Part shown: one piece after another, positions 54,164 through 63,555 of the stretch
How positions within the stretch are numbered: position 1 is the stretch's first letter
How the letters are laid out: each line of letters begins with the position of its first letter
From: Arthrobacter sp. 18067
Lineage (GTDB): Bacteria; Actinomycetota; Actinomycetes; Actinomycetales; Micrococcaceae
Length of the DNA: 64,000 nucleotides
Assembly (NCBI RefSeq): GCF_902706295.1
Contig: NZ_CACSJJ010000009.1
Location: 124,001 to 188,000 of the forward strand
Direction of reading: 5' to 3'
The notes under the pieces: generated by a model
The model's input: the letters and a program-made list of their open reading frames with translations, nothing else
Databases searched by the model: none
Told to the model about the DNA's origin: nothing
Position numbers and translations under genes: made by a program

Positions 54164-55135
54164 ATGAGCGTGACTTTGCAACGCACCGAAGCTAATGGCG
54201 ACGGCGCTTCCCCATTTGTAGAGCTGGACCGTCAAACGTGGTCCAGGCTTGCAGCGCAGATGGAGCAGCCCCTCAACGAAGAGGACATCTTCCGTCTCCG
54301 CGGCCTCGGTGACCCCCTGGACATGAAGGAAGTCCGCGAGGTTTACCTTCCGCTTTCGCGGCTCCTGCACCTGTATGTCCAGGCATCGCACCAGCTCCAC
54401 GCGGCAACAACCACCTTCCTGGGCGAGCAAACCCAACGCACGCCGTTCGTCATCGGCGTGGCAGGCTCCGTGGCCGTCGGCAAGTCCACCATCGCCCGCG
54501 TGCTTCGGGAAATGCTCCGGCGCTGGCCCGGGACCCCCAATGTGGAACTCATCACCACGGATGGTTTCCTCTACCCTTTGGCCGAGCTCAAACGCCGGCA
54601 TCTGCTCGAACGCAAGGGATTTCCGGAGTCATATGACCGCCGCGGGCTCCTTCGCTTTGTCTCGGAAGTCAAAGGTGGCGCCGAAGAGGTTCGGGCGCCT
54701 TGGTATTCCCACGTAACGTACGACATTGTTCCGGGCAAGGAAGTGGTGGTTCGGCGTCCCGATGTCCTGATCGTGGAAGGCCTGAACGTCCTCGCCCCGG
54801 CCCGCCCCCGAATGGACGGCAAGCAAGGACTGGCCGTCAGCGACTTCTTCGACTTCTCCATCTATGTGGACGCCAAGACCTCTTACATCGAGGAGTGGTA
54901 CGTGGACCGCTTCCGGAAGCTGCGGACCACAGCCTTCGCGCAGCCGGAGTCCTACTTCCACCGTTACGCCACGCTGTCCGACGACGACGCCGAATCGACC
55001 GCCCGCGGCATTTGGAAGCGCATCAACGAACCCAACCTCGAAGAAAACGTGCTGCCTACCCGCGGCCGGGCCCAACTGGTACTCACCAAGGACGCTGACC
55101 ACTCCATCCGCCGCATGCTGCTGAGGAAGGTCTAG
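54164..55135 (+). CDS. coaA: Pantothenate kinase type I
   Basis: 323 aa. Phosphorylates pantothenate, the first step of CoA synthesis. The P-loop is [19 protein letters not shown], followed by [37 protein letters not shown] and VIVEGLNVL. The ATG at 54164 follows GGAGGGCAGAATC; an in-frame start at 54149 would add five residues. It is divergent from glmS and followed after 1 base by the M15 peptidase gene. Confidence 0.96.
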   Translation: MSVTLQRTEANGDGASPFVELDRQTWSRLAAQMEQPLNEEDIFRLRGLGDPLDMKEVREVYLPLSRLLHLYVQASHQLHAATTTFLGEQTQRTPFVIGVAGSVAVGKSTIARVLREMLRRWPGTPNVELITTDGFLYPLAELKRRHLLERKGFPESYDRRGLLRFVSEVKGGAEEVRAPWYSHVTYDIVPGKEVVVRRPDVLIVEGLNVLAPARPRMDGKQGLAVSDFFDFSIYVDAKTSYIEEWYVDRFRKLRTTAFAQPESYFHRYATLSDDDAESTARGIWKRINEPNLEENVLPTRGRAQLVLTKDADHSIRRMLLRKV

Positions 55136-55136
55136 C

Positions 55137-56018
55137 GTGGCCGATCCGAAACGACTTCCCAGCCGACGCGTTTTCGCGGGCCTGTTGACAGCTGGCGCTG
55201 GAATGGCAGCCCTGGCCGCCTGCACACCTGAGAACGCCGTTCCCTCCCCGGTCGCCGCCAACGCCGCGAGCGGGGCTGCCTCGGCCTCCGAAACACCGCC
55301 CGCGGCCGCCTCCGGCACCCCGACCACGGCGACTGCCGCAGTGGAGCCGGACGCTGTTACACCGTCACCCAGCACTGCCCCTTCCAGCACTGCCCCATCC
55401 AGCGCCGTTGCTCCGCAGCATTCGCTGACGGACCCCACCAGCCCCTGGGTTATCGTCAACAAACACCGCCCCCTCAACCCCCAGGACTTCGTCCCGACAG
55501 ATTTGGTTCAGCCGAACGTCCGCCTCGCCGTCAGCGGCGAAGCCGCACTGCTCAACAGCACGACGGCGGCTGCCGCAGAAAAGCTCTTCGCGGCCGCTGC
55601 AGCGGGGGGCGTCATCATGACGCTGGCTTCGGGCTACCGCTCCTACTCCACGCAAGTGGCTACCTACGGCGGGTACGTCGCCAGCACGGGCCAGGCGGCG
55701 GCAGACCGCGCCTCAGCCCGCCCGGGGCACTCCGAACACCAGACCGGCTGGTCCTTCGACATCGGAGACGGCGGAGGGGCATGCAGCTTCCAGCCATGCT
55801 TTGCTGACCAACCGGCCGCAGTGTGGGCGAAAGCCAACGCGCACAAGTTTGGCTTCGTGGTCCGCTATCCATGGATGTTCCACGACACAACGGGATATTT
55901 CTACGAGTCCTGGCACCTGCGCTACATCGGAGTGGAGGCCGCAACCGATATGTCAGCGCGCGGCATCGCGACGCTGGAAGAGTACTTCGGACTCGAAGCG
56001 GCACCCGACTACCTTTAG
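55137..56018 (+). CDS. M15-family D-alanyl-D-alanine carboxypeptidase lipoprotein
   Basis: 293 aa. The N-terminus has a twin-arginine pair (SRRVFAGLLTAG, Arg10-11) and a lipobox LAAC (Cys29), so it is probably exported by Tat and lipid-anchored. A Ser/Thr/Ala/Pro-rich linker (about 33-105, with an APSST repeat) precedes the VanY-like domain: SGYRSYSTQVATYGGYV, then ARPGHSEHQTGWSFDIGDGG with the zinc His and Asp, and the YESWHLRYIG with the second zinc His. It trims D-Ala from peptidoglycan. GTG start 1 base after the coaA stop. Confidence 0.93.
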   Translation: MADPKRLPSRRVFAGLLTAGAGMAALAACTPENAVPSPVAANAASGAASASETPPAAASGTPTTATAAVEPDAVTPSPSTAPSSTAPSSAVAPQHSLTDPTSPWVIVNKHRPLNPQDFVPTDLVQPNVRLAVSGEAALLNSTTAAAAEKLFAAAAAGGVIMTLASGYRSYSTQVATYGGYVASTGQAAADRASARPGHSEHQTGWSFDIGDGGGACSFQPCFADQPAAVWAKANAHKFGFVVRYPWMFHDTTGYFYESWHLRYIGVEAATDMSARGIATLEEYFGLEAAPDYL

Positions 56019-56029
56019 CCCTTAAACGG

Positions 56030-56074
56030 CTTCGGCCCGCTCCCTGCCTGAAGCGGGGAGCGGGCCGAAGCCAT
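56030..56074. terminator. Bidirectional terminator between the M15 peptidase gene and glmM
   Basis: GGCTTCGGCCCGCTCCC pairs perfectly with GGGAGCGGGCCGAAGCC around an 11-base loop. ATTTTC follows on the plus strand and TTTAAGGG on the minus strand, so it serves both converging genes. Confidence 0.9.
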
Positions 56075-56085
56075 TTTCAAACGTC

Positions 56086-57450
56086 TTAGACAGCCATCTC
56101 GCTGGAAGCGCCCAAACGCTCCTTGACCACCGCGGCAAGACCACTGCAGATTCGCTCAGCCGTCTCCATGTCGGCCGCTTCGACCATGACGCGGACCAAT
56201 GCCTCGGTACCCGAGGGGCGGAGAAGCACGCGGCCGGTCTCGCCCAATTCGACTTCCGCTGCAGCCACAGCAGCGGCAACGCCTTCATCAGTACCGGCAC
56301 GGGCCTTGTCCACGTCCTTGACGTTGATCATCAGCTGCGGGAGTTTGGTCATCGCCGTAGCGAGATCCTTGAGGCTGCGGCCAGTCAGGGCTACCTGGGC
56401 TGCGAGCTGCAAACCGGTCAGGACGCCATCGCCTGTGGTTGCGTAGTCGGAGAAGATCACATGGCCCGACTGTTCGCCACCGAGGTTGTAGCCGCCGTCG
56501 CGCATTTCTTCGAGCACGTAACGGTCGCCCACCCCGGTTTCGCGGATGGTGATACCGGCGTTCTTGAGAGCAATCTTGAGCCCGAGGTTGCTCATGACGG
56601 TCGCAACGAGGATGCTGTCCTTGAGCTTTCCGGCGTCATTGAGGGCAAGTGCCAGGATGGCCATGATCTGGTCGCCATCAACTTCGTTGCCTTCGTGGTC
56701 CACGGCAAGGCAGCGGTCGGCGTCGCCGTCGTGGGCTACGCCAAGGTCTGCGCCGTGCTGCAGCACAGCTTCCTTCAACGGGCCCAAGTGGGTGGAGCCC
56801 ACGCCCTCGTTGATGTTCAGGCCGTCCGGCTCGGCGCCGATAACCACGACGTCCGCGCCGGCATCCTTGAATACCTGGGGTGAACAACCGCTCGCTGCGC
56901 CGTGGGCGCAGTCGAGGACCACCTTCAGGCCGTCCAGGCGCTTGGGAAGCGTGCCCAGCAGGTGCACGATGTAGCGGTCTTCAGCGTCGGAGAACCGCTG
57001 GATGCGTCCAACGTCCGCTCCAATCGGGCGCTGTGGCTCTTTGCCAAGCTGCGCCTCAATGGCGTCTTCGACGTGGTCCGGGAGCTTCTGGCCGCCCCGG
57101 GCGAAGAACTTGATGCCGTTGTCCGGAGCGGGGTTGTGCGAGGCCGACAACATAACGCCGAAATCGGCGTCCAGATCTGCCACCAGGTAGGCGGCCGCAG
57201 GCGTGGGAAGAACACCGGCGTCATAGACGTCGATGCCGGAGCTGGAAAGCCCCGCTTCCACGGCGGCAGCAAGGAACTCACCACTCGCCCTGGGGTCCCT
57301 GGCGACGACGGCGCGCGGCCGCTTGCCGTTGGTTGTGCGGTCATGGCCGAGTACGACGGCGGCGGCCTGGGCGAGCTGCATAGCCAGCTCTGCGGTGAGC
57401 AATCCGTTCGCGAGACCGCGCACGCCATCTGTTCCAAATAATCTAGACAT
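56086..57450 (-). CDS. glmM: Phosphoglucosamine mutase
   Basis: 454 aa. Interconverts GlcN-6-P and GlcN-1-P after GlmS on the way to UDP-GlcNAc. [18 protein letters not shown] opens the protein; the active-site serine is in [19 protein letters not shown], the metal loop is [15 protein letters not shown], and [19 protein letters not shown] is the sugar loop. The C-terminal phosphate-binding [15 protein letters not shown] is present. ATG at 57450; a longer in-frame start at 57696 would add an unrelated N-terminus. Confidence 0.97.
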   Translation of the reverse strand: MSRLFGTDGVRGLANGLLTAELAMQLAQAAAVVLGHDRTTNGKRPRAVVARDPRASGEFLAAAVEAGLSSSGIDVYDAGVLPTPAAAYLVADLDADFGVMLSASHNPAPDNGIKFFARGGQKLPDHVEDAIEAQLGKEPQRPIGADVGRIQRFSDAEDRYIVHLLGTLPKRLDGLKVVLDCAHGAASGCSPQVFKDAGADVVVIGAEPDGLNINEGVGSTHLGPLKEAVLQHGADLGVAHDGDADRCLAVDHEGNEVDGDQIMAILALALNDAGKLKDSILVATVMSNLGLKIALKNAGITIRETGVGDRYVLEEMRDGGYNLGGEQSGHVIFSDYATTGDGVLTGLQLAAQVALTGRSLKDLATAMTKLPQLMINVKDVDKARAGTDEGVAAAVAAAEVELGETGRVLLRPSGTEALVRVMVEAADMETAERICSGLAAVVKERLGASSEMAV

Positions 57451-57552
57451 CGGCTCAAGTTTAGACGACGACGGGACACCAGCCGTCCAGGGGGCGTGTC
57501 GGAGCGTCACATGCGAGCCATTCCCGGCGCTGTTGACGTTCGGTATTAACGA

Positions 57553-57591
57553 CGAAAGCCCGCCCCGCCGAAACGGCGGAACGGGCTTTCG
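57553..57591 (-). terminator. Terminator-like hairpin after rpsI
   Basis: CGAAAGCCCG/CGGGCTTTCG outer stem and CCGCCG/CGGCGG inner stem with two-base mismatches, just beyond the rpsI stop. It is followed on the minus strand by TCGTTAATA, with only a weak T-run. Confidence 0.65.
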
Positions 57592-57619
57592 ATACCCCAG
57601 CGATTTGGGGTGAAGCGAA

Positions 57620-58126
57620 TTAACGCTTGGAGTACTGCTGAGCCTTGCGAGCCTTCTTGAGACCGGCCTTCTTACGCTCGATGACGCGGGCGTCACGGCT
57701 GAGGTAGCCGGCCTTCTTGAGGGTGGCGCGGTTGTTGTCGACGTCGATCTCGTTCAGCGAGCGAGCAACGCCGAGGCGCAGCGCACCGGCCTGGCCGGAG
57801 ATGCCACCGCCGTGGATACGGGCGATGACGTCGTAGGCGCCTTCAAGATCAAGGATCTTGAAGGGCTCGTTGACGTCCTGCTGGTGCAGCTTGTTCGGGA
57901 AGTAGTTGTCCAGCGTGCGACCGTTGATGGTCCACTTGCCGGAACCCGGAACAACGCGAACGCGTGCAACGGCTTCCTTGCGGCGGCCAACTGCTGCGCC
58001 TGCAACGGTCAGCGCCGGGCGCTCCTTCTTGGGCGCGTCTTCAGCAGACGTGCTTTCAGAGGTGTAGCTGGTGAGGGTTTCCTCAGCCTCGACGGCTTCG
58101 GCGGTCAGTTCTTCGTTCTGAGCCAC
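57620..58126 (-). CDS. rpsI: 30S ribosomal protein S9
   Basis: 168 aa. The N-terminal 40 residues are an acidic extension typical of actinobacterial S9. Core motifs are [38 protein letters not shown] and the C-terminal [12 protein letters not shown] that reaches the P-site tRNA. The start is GTG at 58126 after AAGGAGAACC. Co-transcribed with rplM. Confidence 0.97.
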   Translation of the reverse strand: MAQNEELTAEAVEAEETLTSYTSESTSAEDAPKKERPALTVAGAAVGRRKEAVARVRVVPGSGKWTINGRTLDNYFPNKLHQQDVNEPFKILDLEGAYDVIARIHGGGISGQAGALRLGVARSLNEIDVDNNRATLKKAGYLSRDARVIERKKAGLKKARKAQQYSKR

Positions 58127-58164
58127 GGTTCTCCTTGTAATGAAAAGTTGGTTGGTGGCCAGGA

Positions 58165-58608
58165 CTACTGGGCGACCTGGGTGATTTCGAAAGTCTTCGG
58201 CTGCTGTGCAGCATGGGGGTGCTCGGGGCCTGCGTAGACCTTGAGCTTGCCCAGCTGCTGAGCGGCGAGGGAGTTCTTGGGGAGCATGCCCTTGATGGCC
58301 TTCTCAACAGCGCGAACCGGGTTGGATTCCAACAGCTCGGCGTAGTTGACGGAGGTCAGGCCGCCCGGGTAACCGGAGTGGCGGTATGCGCGCTTCTGCT
58401 CCAGCTTGGCGCCGGTGAGGGCAACCTTTTCAGCGTTGATGATGATGACGAAGTCGCCCATGTCCATGTGGGACGCAAAGGTCGGCTTGTGCTTTCCGCG
58501 CAGCAGTGTTGCGGTCTGGCTGGCAAGACGACCAAGGACAACGTCGGTGGCGTCAATGACGTGCCACTGGCGGTTGATATCGCCGGGCTTCGGGGTGTAC
58601 GTACGCAC
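58165..58608 (-). CDS. rplM: 50S ribosomal protein L13
   Basis: 147 aa. The sequence shows the L13 markers [60 protein letters not shown] and [20 protein letters not shown]. The start is GTG at 58608. First gene of the rplM-rpsI operon, with 38 bases before rpsI. Confidence 0.97.
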   Translation of the reverse strand: MRTYTPKPGDINRQWHVIDATDVVLGRLASQTATLLRGKHKPTFASHMDMGDFVIIINAEKVALTGAKLEQKRAYRHSGYPGGLTSVNYAELLESNPVRAVEKAIKGMLPKNSLAAQQLGKLKVYAGPEHPHAAQQPKTFEITQVAQ

Positions 58609-58895
58609 GGTTTTGCCTCGTTCTTGTTCTGGCGTTCATGTTTTAGGCGACACGCAATAAGGCGTGTACCTACTATGTATGCGCTACCGGAGCAGAGGTG
58701 AGGGCTCTATGTACCAGTCATCCCAGGATCTCGAAATGCCTCAGGAGTTAGCGATCCTGCAACTGGATCCCCCGCAAGGCATGTGTCATCGAGATAGGAC
58801 ACGCACAACGACTCTAAACAATACCGTCAACGGGGTGCCCGGGTCAAAATGGGGTAACCGCCCCTGGGGGTCGCGCACTGATTGAGGGAGAGTAC
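58609..58895. other. rplM-rpsI leader and divergent promoter region
   Basis: 287 bases without a gene. A short ACACGC/GCGTGT hairpin (58650-58667) lies in the rplM leader, 42 bases upstream of its start, and could be a site of L13 feedback control or chance. No confident promoter match is seen for either direction. GAGGGAGA before 58896 is the prepilin peptidase ribosome binding site. Confidence 0.4.
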
Positions 58896-59555
58896 ATGAC
58901 CGACGGGCCCGCCTTTCCGCTCATCATCGCCCTGGCCGGCCTCCTGCTGAGCCCGGCTTCGGAGTTCGTGATCGCCCGCGGGCTGCCGCAGCTCGGTGGA
59001 GTCCCCTCCCCTAGGGTCCGGATGACGACGGCGGCAGTCACCGCGCTGCTGTTTGGCTTGCTCGCGTGGCGGTTTGGCATCTCTTTGGAACTGCCGGCAT
59101 TTCTTTTACTGGCATTACTTGGCGTACAGCTTTCACGGATCGATTTCACACTGCACTTGCTGCCTAATGCCCTCATTGTGCTCCTCCTGGGAGGCGGCCT
59201 GCTGCTCCTGGCGGCCTCCGCAGCGCTTGTTCCGGGATGGCCGGAGCTGTTGCGCGCCGTCGCCGGCGGTGCCATTTTGTTCGCGGGCTACCTAATTCTT
59301 GGACTTATTTCGCCGGGAAGCATCGGAATGGGCGACGTGAAGCTGGCAGCACCCCTTGGCATGTACTTGGGGTACTTGGGTTGGCAGCAGCTTTTCTATG
59401 GCGCTCTCTTGGGGTTCGTGGTGGGCGGGGTGCTGACGGTGCTGATGTTACGCATGGGAAACCGCGAAAAACCGCGGGAAACAGCACACGGACCGGCCAT
59501 GGTGAGCGCGACCCTGGGTGTCATTCTTCTCCTCAACCAGCTTTACGAGTACTGA
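58896..59555 (+). CDS. Prepilin peptidase, type IV leader peptidase A24 (TadV/CpaA type)
   Basis: 219-aa membrane aspartic protease, without the N-methyltransferase domain of PilD, as in Flp/Tad systems. About six hydrophobic segments. The two catalytic aspartates are visible: Asp83 in LSRIDFTLHLLPN and Asp147 in GSIGMGDVKLAAPLG. It would cleave the Flp pilin precursor encoded 319 bases downstream. Confidence 0.9.
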   Translation: MTDGPAFPLIIALAGLLLSPASEFVIARGLPQLGGVPSPRVRMTTAAVTALLFGLLAWRFGISLELPAFLLLALLGVQLSRIDFTLHLLPNALIVLLLGGGLLLLAASAALVPGWPELLRAVAGGAILFAGYLILGLISPGSIGMGDVKLAAPLGMYLGYLGWQQLFYGALLGFVVGGVLTVLMLRMGNREKPRETAHGPAMVSATLGVILLLNQLYEY

Positions 59556-59873
59556 CGACTTCCGCGGCTGAACGCCGCCCCCAGCCGGCCTGAAACCACT
59601 AAGCACTCTTTGTTTTCCAAGTAGTCCGGCGTCGCCCCCTACGCGAAGACTGAGTACCCGATTCAGGGGCATCGAGTACCCCCGCCCAGTCCCGCACGAA
59701 AATTTGAGTACGACTACGCATTGTTTGGCGTGCCCTGGAGAAGCAATTCTTGTCTTATCGAATTCCGAACCGCTAAGGCAACATGGGGGTAGTTCGGGAA
59801 TCGAGCAAATTCCGATAATTTGCTGGACCTATATCTTGGCAATTTACAAACAAAAATCTGGGAAGGATTTACC
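59556..59873. promoter_or_regulatory. AT-rich flp upstream region with repeats and inverted repeats
   Basis: 318 bases without a gene. GAGTAC occurs at 59652, 59674 and 59706 (and at 59547 at the end of the preceding gene). An imperfect 13-base inverted repeat (59758-59770 with 59792-59804, 11 of 13) and a perfect one (59804-59824) follow. TATATC at 59830 is a possible -10 box. GGAAGGATTTACC precedes the flp ATG. No -35 box is convincing. Confidence 0.6.
59804..59824. promoter_or_regulatory. Perfect inverted repeat upstream of flp
   Basis: AGCAAATT and AATTTGCT are separated by CCGAT. The 21-base palindrome is AT-rich in a GC-rich setting and lies 5 bases before the TATATC candidate -10 box, so it is well placed for an operator. 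Confidence 0.6.
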
Positions 59874-60074
59874 ATGAACACTCTTATGGTCAACATGATT
59901 GCATTCGTCGCCGGCGTCAAGGATCGCTTCACCAAGGAAGAGAGGGGTGCAACCGCCGTTGAGTACGGCATCATGGTTGCGCTGATCGCGGTTGTCATCA
60001 TTGCCGCAGTTGGTATCCTCGGTGGCTACCTCAACGACGCCTTCAAGGCCATCAACGCCGAACTGAAGCCGTAG
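59874..60074 (+). CDS. flp: Flp-family type IVb pilin
   Basis: 66-aa prepilin. The leader ends RFTKEERG and the mature form begins ATAVEYGIMVALIAVVIIAA, with cleavage after Gly25 and the Glu+5 that is required for assembly. The long hydrophobic helix would form the pilus core. It is the major Flp/Tad pilus subunit, processed by the upstream A24 peptidase. ATG at 59874 after GGAAGGA; a long AT-rich leader precedes it. Confidence 0.95.
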   Translation: MNTLMVNMIAFVAGVKDRFTKEERGATAVEYGIMVALIAVVIIAAVGILGGYLNDAFKAINAELKP

Positions 60075-60221
60075 CGCACAAGAAGTCCAAGGCTACCGCC
60101 AACACTCTGCCGGCTGTCCGCCCCAACCGGACAGTCGGCAGTGTTGTTTCAGTTTCGCTGGCCCATCCCGGCCTGCCAGGCGCGTTCGCGCACTAGAGGT
60201 GTTCAAGGTGAGGAAACAAAC

Positions 60222-60950
60222 ATGAAATCGCGATTAATCGGGGGTATTGCTGCGCTTGTTCTGGCTGTCATTGGAACAGTGATGTTGGTGAATTACGTAT
60301 CCAGCGCGGACCGCAGGGCGCAGGCATCCCTGGAATCCGTGGACGTGGTCGTCGTCGAAAAGCCGGTTCCTGCCGGCACAACTGTCCAGGAGCTCAGCTC
60401 CTACATCCGGCTCCGGCCGATGCCGGCTGCCGCCAAGGCTGACGGCGCCCTGACTTCGCTTGATTCAGGTACTGGAAAAGTAACCTCGGTCGCGCTCGAA
60501 CCAGGCGAACAAGTCTTGGCCAGCCGCTTGGTTGACCCGTCTGAACGCGTGGCTCCCGGCGCGGCCCCCGTTCCCGAGGGCATGCAGGAAGTGACCATAC
60601 TTCTTCCTCCGGAGAGCGTGGTGGGCGGCACGGTCCGGGCCGGTGACTTGGTGGGGCTCTTTGTGACCCAGACCGATCCCACGAATCAACAAATCGCCAG
60701 CACACAATTGGTCTTCGATAAAGTCTTGGTGACAGCCGTCCAGCAGGCACCAGCGGCTGCAGAATCAACCTCAGAAGGCACGTCGGCAGTGCCCAGCGGA
60801 TCGTCATTCGTGACGCTGGCCCGGAACTCCACCGACGCCGCCAAAGTGATCCTGAGTGCCAGGACCGGCAACATCTGGCTCACCAAGCAAACCGCCACCA
60901 CACCGGACGGCACCAAGACCGCCGTCAGCACCACCGGGATCTTCCAATGA
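60222..60950 (+). CDS. cpaB: Flp pilus assembly protein CpaB (SAF domain)
   Basis: 242 aa. One N-terminal membrane helix (GGIAALVLAVIGTVMLVNYV), then a SAF domain (VVVVEKPVPAGTTVQELSSY, LEPGEQVLASRLVD) and a CpaB/RcpC C-terminal region (VTILLPPESVVGGTVRAGDL). It probably acts in the periplasmic space of the Tad machine. The ATG at 60222 follows GGTGAGGAAAC. It overlaps the tadZ start by ATGA. Confidence 0.92.
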   Translation: MKSRLIGGIAALVLAVIGTVMLVNYVSSADRRAQASLESVDVVVVEKPVPAGTTVQELSSYIRLRPMPAAAKADGALTSLDSGTGKVTSVALEPGEQVLASRLVDPSERVAPGAAPVPEGMQEVTILLPPESVVGGTVRAGDLVGLFVTQTDPTNQQIASTQLVFDKVLVTAVQQAPAAAESTSEGTSAVPSGSSFVTLARNSTDAAKVILSARTGNIWLTKQTATTPDGTKTAVSTTGIFQ

Positions 60951-62128
60951 GCCGCTTCATGGCACTCACGGGATCGGCGGACTTCGAGCAGCGGATGTCC
61001 CTGTCGCTGGATTCGGCGCATGACCTTCAGGTCCTGGGTGCCGCCACCGCCGTCGGTACACCCTCCGACGTTTTGAGTCGGAACATCGGAGGGCCCATCG
61101 ACGTCATGGTGATCGGCCCCGACGTCGTCACTGAGCATTGGTTCAGGCTCGCGAATGCTCTGGACGTTGAGCACCCGGAGATTGTGGTGGTCCTGGCCGC
61201 ACCGTCCACCAGCGAACTAACGTTGGCGGCGCTGCGTTCGGGCATTCGCGACGTCATCGATCCTGGGATCGACGCCTCTCAATTCAGCCTGGCGATGGAG
61301 CGGGCTTCCATCACAGCCAAGGGCCGCCGCCACTCCGCAGTGGACGAATCCCAGCAGGCGCATCAGCGCGGCCGTGTCATCTCCGTCATGTCCCCGAAAG
61401 GTGGCGTTGGAAAGACCACGGTATCCACTAACCTTGCCGTGGGATTGGCGGGCGGCGCAGTCATCGTCGATCTGGATCTCCAATTTGGTGACGTCGCTTC
61501 CGGCCTCGGCCTGGAGCCGAACTACACCATCATCGATGCTGTCTCCGGCGCCGCTTCCTCGGACAGCATGGTGCTGAAGGCGTATCTGACTCCCCATCCG
61601 AGCGGCGCCTACGCCATGTGCGCCCCGCTTCGCCCCGCGGAGGCAGACCTGGTCAAGCCCGCCCAAGTGGCAACGCTGATCAACCAGTTGTCGCTCGAAT
61701 TCCCCTACGTCATTCTCGACACTTCGCCTGGTTTGGGCGATGTTGTGCTGGCGGTTCTCGAATTGGCCACGGACGGAGTCTGGGTATGCGGAATGGACAT
61801 CCCAAGTATCCGCGGCCTTAATCACGGCTTGGAAGTCCTCAGGCAGCTCGATCTGATGCCGCCCTCAAATACCGTCGTCCTGAATTTCGCGGACAAGCGG
61901 AGCGGCCTGACTGTCAAGGACGTCGAGGCTACGGTCGGATTGCCGGTTGGAATGGTGCTGCCGCAGTCCCGGTCAGTTCCGTTCTCCACGAACGCAGGTG
62001 TCCCCTTGCTCCAGTCGGGCCGCCGGGATCCTGTGGCAAAGGGCCTGAAGGCACTGGTGGACAAGCTGATTGCCAGCTCCGTCCCCGTTGCCGCAAAGAA
62101 CTCCCGTAGAAGGGTGGCAGTGTCATGA
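60947..62128 (+). CDS. tadZ: TadZ/CpaE-like ParA/MinD-family ATPase
   Basis: 393 aa. An N-terminal receiver-like, atypical domain (about 1-125) is followed by a MinD/ParA ATPase with SVMSPKGGVGKTTVSTNLAV (deviant Walker A with the signature lysine), VIVDLDLQFGDVASGLGLEP and ILDTSPGLGDVVLAVLE. TadZ proteins position the Tad pilus machine at the cell. It overlaps both neighbours by ATGA. Confidence 0.93.
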   Translation: MSRFMALTGSADFEQRMSLSLDSAHDLQVLGAATAVGTPSDVLSRNIGGPIDVMVIGPDVVTEHWFRLANALDVEHPEIVVVLAAPSTSELTLAALRSGIRDVIDPGIDASQFSLAMERASITAKGRRHSAVDESQQAHQRGRVISVMSPKGGVGKTTVSTNLAVGLAGGAVIVDLDLQFGDVASGLGLEPNYTIIDAVSGAASSDSMVLKAYLTPHPSGAYAMCAPLRPAEADLVKPAQVATLINQLSLEFPYVILDTSPGLGDVVLAVLELATDGVWVCGMDIPSIRGLNHGLEVLRQLDLMPPSNTVVLNFADKRSGLTVKDVEATVGLPVGMVLPQSRSVPFSTNAGVPLLQSGRRDPVAKGLKALVDKLIASSVPVAAKNSRRRVAVS

Positions 62129-63555
62129 GCCTCATCAACAGACTTGAAGCCGCCCGGATTTCGCCGGACGGAAGTACATCCTCAACTGGACTCAGTTTGG
62201 GCGCGGGACGGTCAGAGGACGGCGGCCTTGGGTCCGATCATCTGGCCGCCGTGACCGGGAAGGTTTCCACCGATGCTTTGGCCGGCATCAAGAAGCGCGC
62301 CGCCGAAGACATCACCGGCCGCTTGGGAAGCAGGATTACTGACTCTTCCTTGGACGAGGGGGATGTACGCAGAATGGTCCGGGAGGCACTCAGCGAGTTT
62401 ATTGACGATGAGCAAGTCCCGCTGACCCCGGAGGAACGGCGTCGCCTCATCCGCGAAATCGTGGATGAAGTCCTGGGCCTTGGTCCACTCCAGAAGCTGC
62501 TGGACGATCCGTTGGTCACCGAAATCATGGTCAACGGCGCCCGCAGCATCTATGTGGAACGAGCAGGGCGCCTTCACCAGACGGGCACCACCTTCAGTTC
62601 GGACTCGCACCTTCGCCGGGTGATTGAGCGCATTGTGTCCAGAATCGGCCGCCGCATCGACGAATCCTCGCCGCTGGTGGACGCGCGCTTGCAAGATGGA
62701 TCCCGCGTCAATGCGGTCATACCGCCCCTCGCGGTGGACGGCCCATCCCTCACTATCAGGAAGTTCTCCGCTGTCCCGTTGACCGTTGAGGATTTGGTCA
62801 GATTCGATTCGATCTCACCGGCGATGGCCCAGGTTCTCGATGCCTGCGTCAAAGCACGGTTGAACATCATCGTTTCGGGCGGTACCGGCACTGGCAAGAC
62901 CACTCTCCTCAATGTCTTGTCCTCTTTCATTCCCGAAGAGGAACGCATTGTCACCATCGAAGATGCAGTGGAACTACAACTCCAGCAAAGCCACGTTGTC
63001 CGGTTGGAAAGCCGTCCGGCCAACACGGAAGGCCGAGGCGCTGTGTCCATCCGCGATCTGGTCCGCAACTCCCTCCGCATGCGACCCGACAGGATCGTTG
63101 TCGGCGAAGTACGCGGCGGCGAGGCCTTGGACATGCTGCAAGCGATGAACACCGGGCACGACGGTTCCATCTCCACCGTCCACTCCAATTCCCCGCGGGA
63201 TGCCGTCGCCCGCATGGAGACCTTGGTCATGATGGCAGGAATGGAACTCCCGCTCCGGGCCATCCGCGAGCAGATTGCAAGCGCCGTTCACGTCATCGTG
63301 CAACTCAGCCGGCTTAAGGACGGCACGCGCCGTGTTACGCACATCACCGAAGTCCTGGGGATGGAGGGCGACGTTGTCACACTTCAGGACACCTTCTCTT
63401 TCGATTACGCCGCTGGTGTCGATTCTGAGGGGAGATTCGTCGGCCGTACCATCCCCACCGGCATTCGACCGCGATTCGTGGAAAAGCTCGCGGATATGGG
63501 CATCTACCTTCCCGCGGAGCTCTTCGGGCCCACTGCTCCGCGGCTTGGACGGTGA
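62125..63555 (+). CDS. tadA: TadA/CpaF secretion ATPase
   Basis: 476 aa hexameric ATPase that powers pilus assembly. The N-terminal region is followed by the VirB11/CpaF core: VNGARSIYVERAGRLHQTG, Walker A IIVSGGTGTGKTTLLNVLSS, the Asp box EERIVTIEDAVELQL, Walker B MRPDRIVVGEVRGGEALDML and the His box NTGHDGSISTVHSNSPRDA. It overlaps tadZ and the following tadB gene (GTGA). Confidence 0.95.
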   Translation: MSLINRLEAARISPDGSTSSTGLSLGAGRSEDGGLGSDHLAAVTGKVSTDALAGIKKRAAEDITGRLGSRITDSSLDEGDVRRMVREALSEFIDDEQVPLTPEERRRLIREIVDEVLGLGPLQKLLDDPLVTEIMVNGARSIYVERAGRLHQTGTTFSSDSHLRRVIERIVSRIGRRIDESSPLVDARLQDGSRVNAVIPPLAVDGPSLTIRKFSAVPLTVEDLVRFDSISPAMAQVLDACVKARLNIIVSGGTGTGKTTLLNVLSSFIPEEERIVTIEDAVELQLQQSHVVRLESRPANTEGRGAVSIRDLVRNSLRMRPDRIVVGEVRGGEALDMLQAMNTGHDGSISTVHSNSPRDAVARMETLVMMAGMELPLRAIREQIASAVHVIVQLSRLKDGTRRVTHITEVLGMEGDVVTLQDTFSFDYAAGVDSEGRFVGRTIPTGIRPRFVEKLADMGIYLPAELFGPTAPRLGR

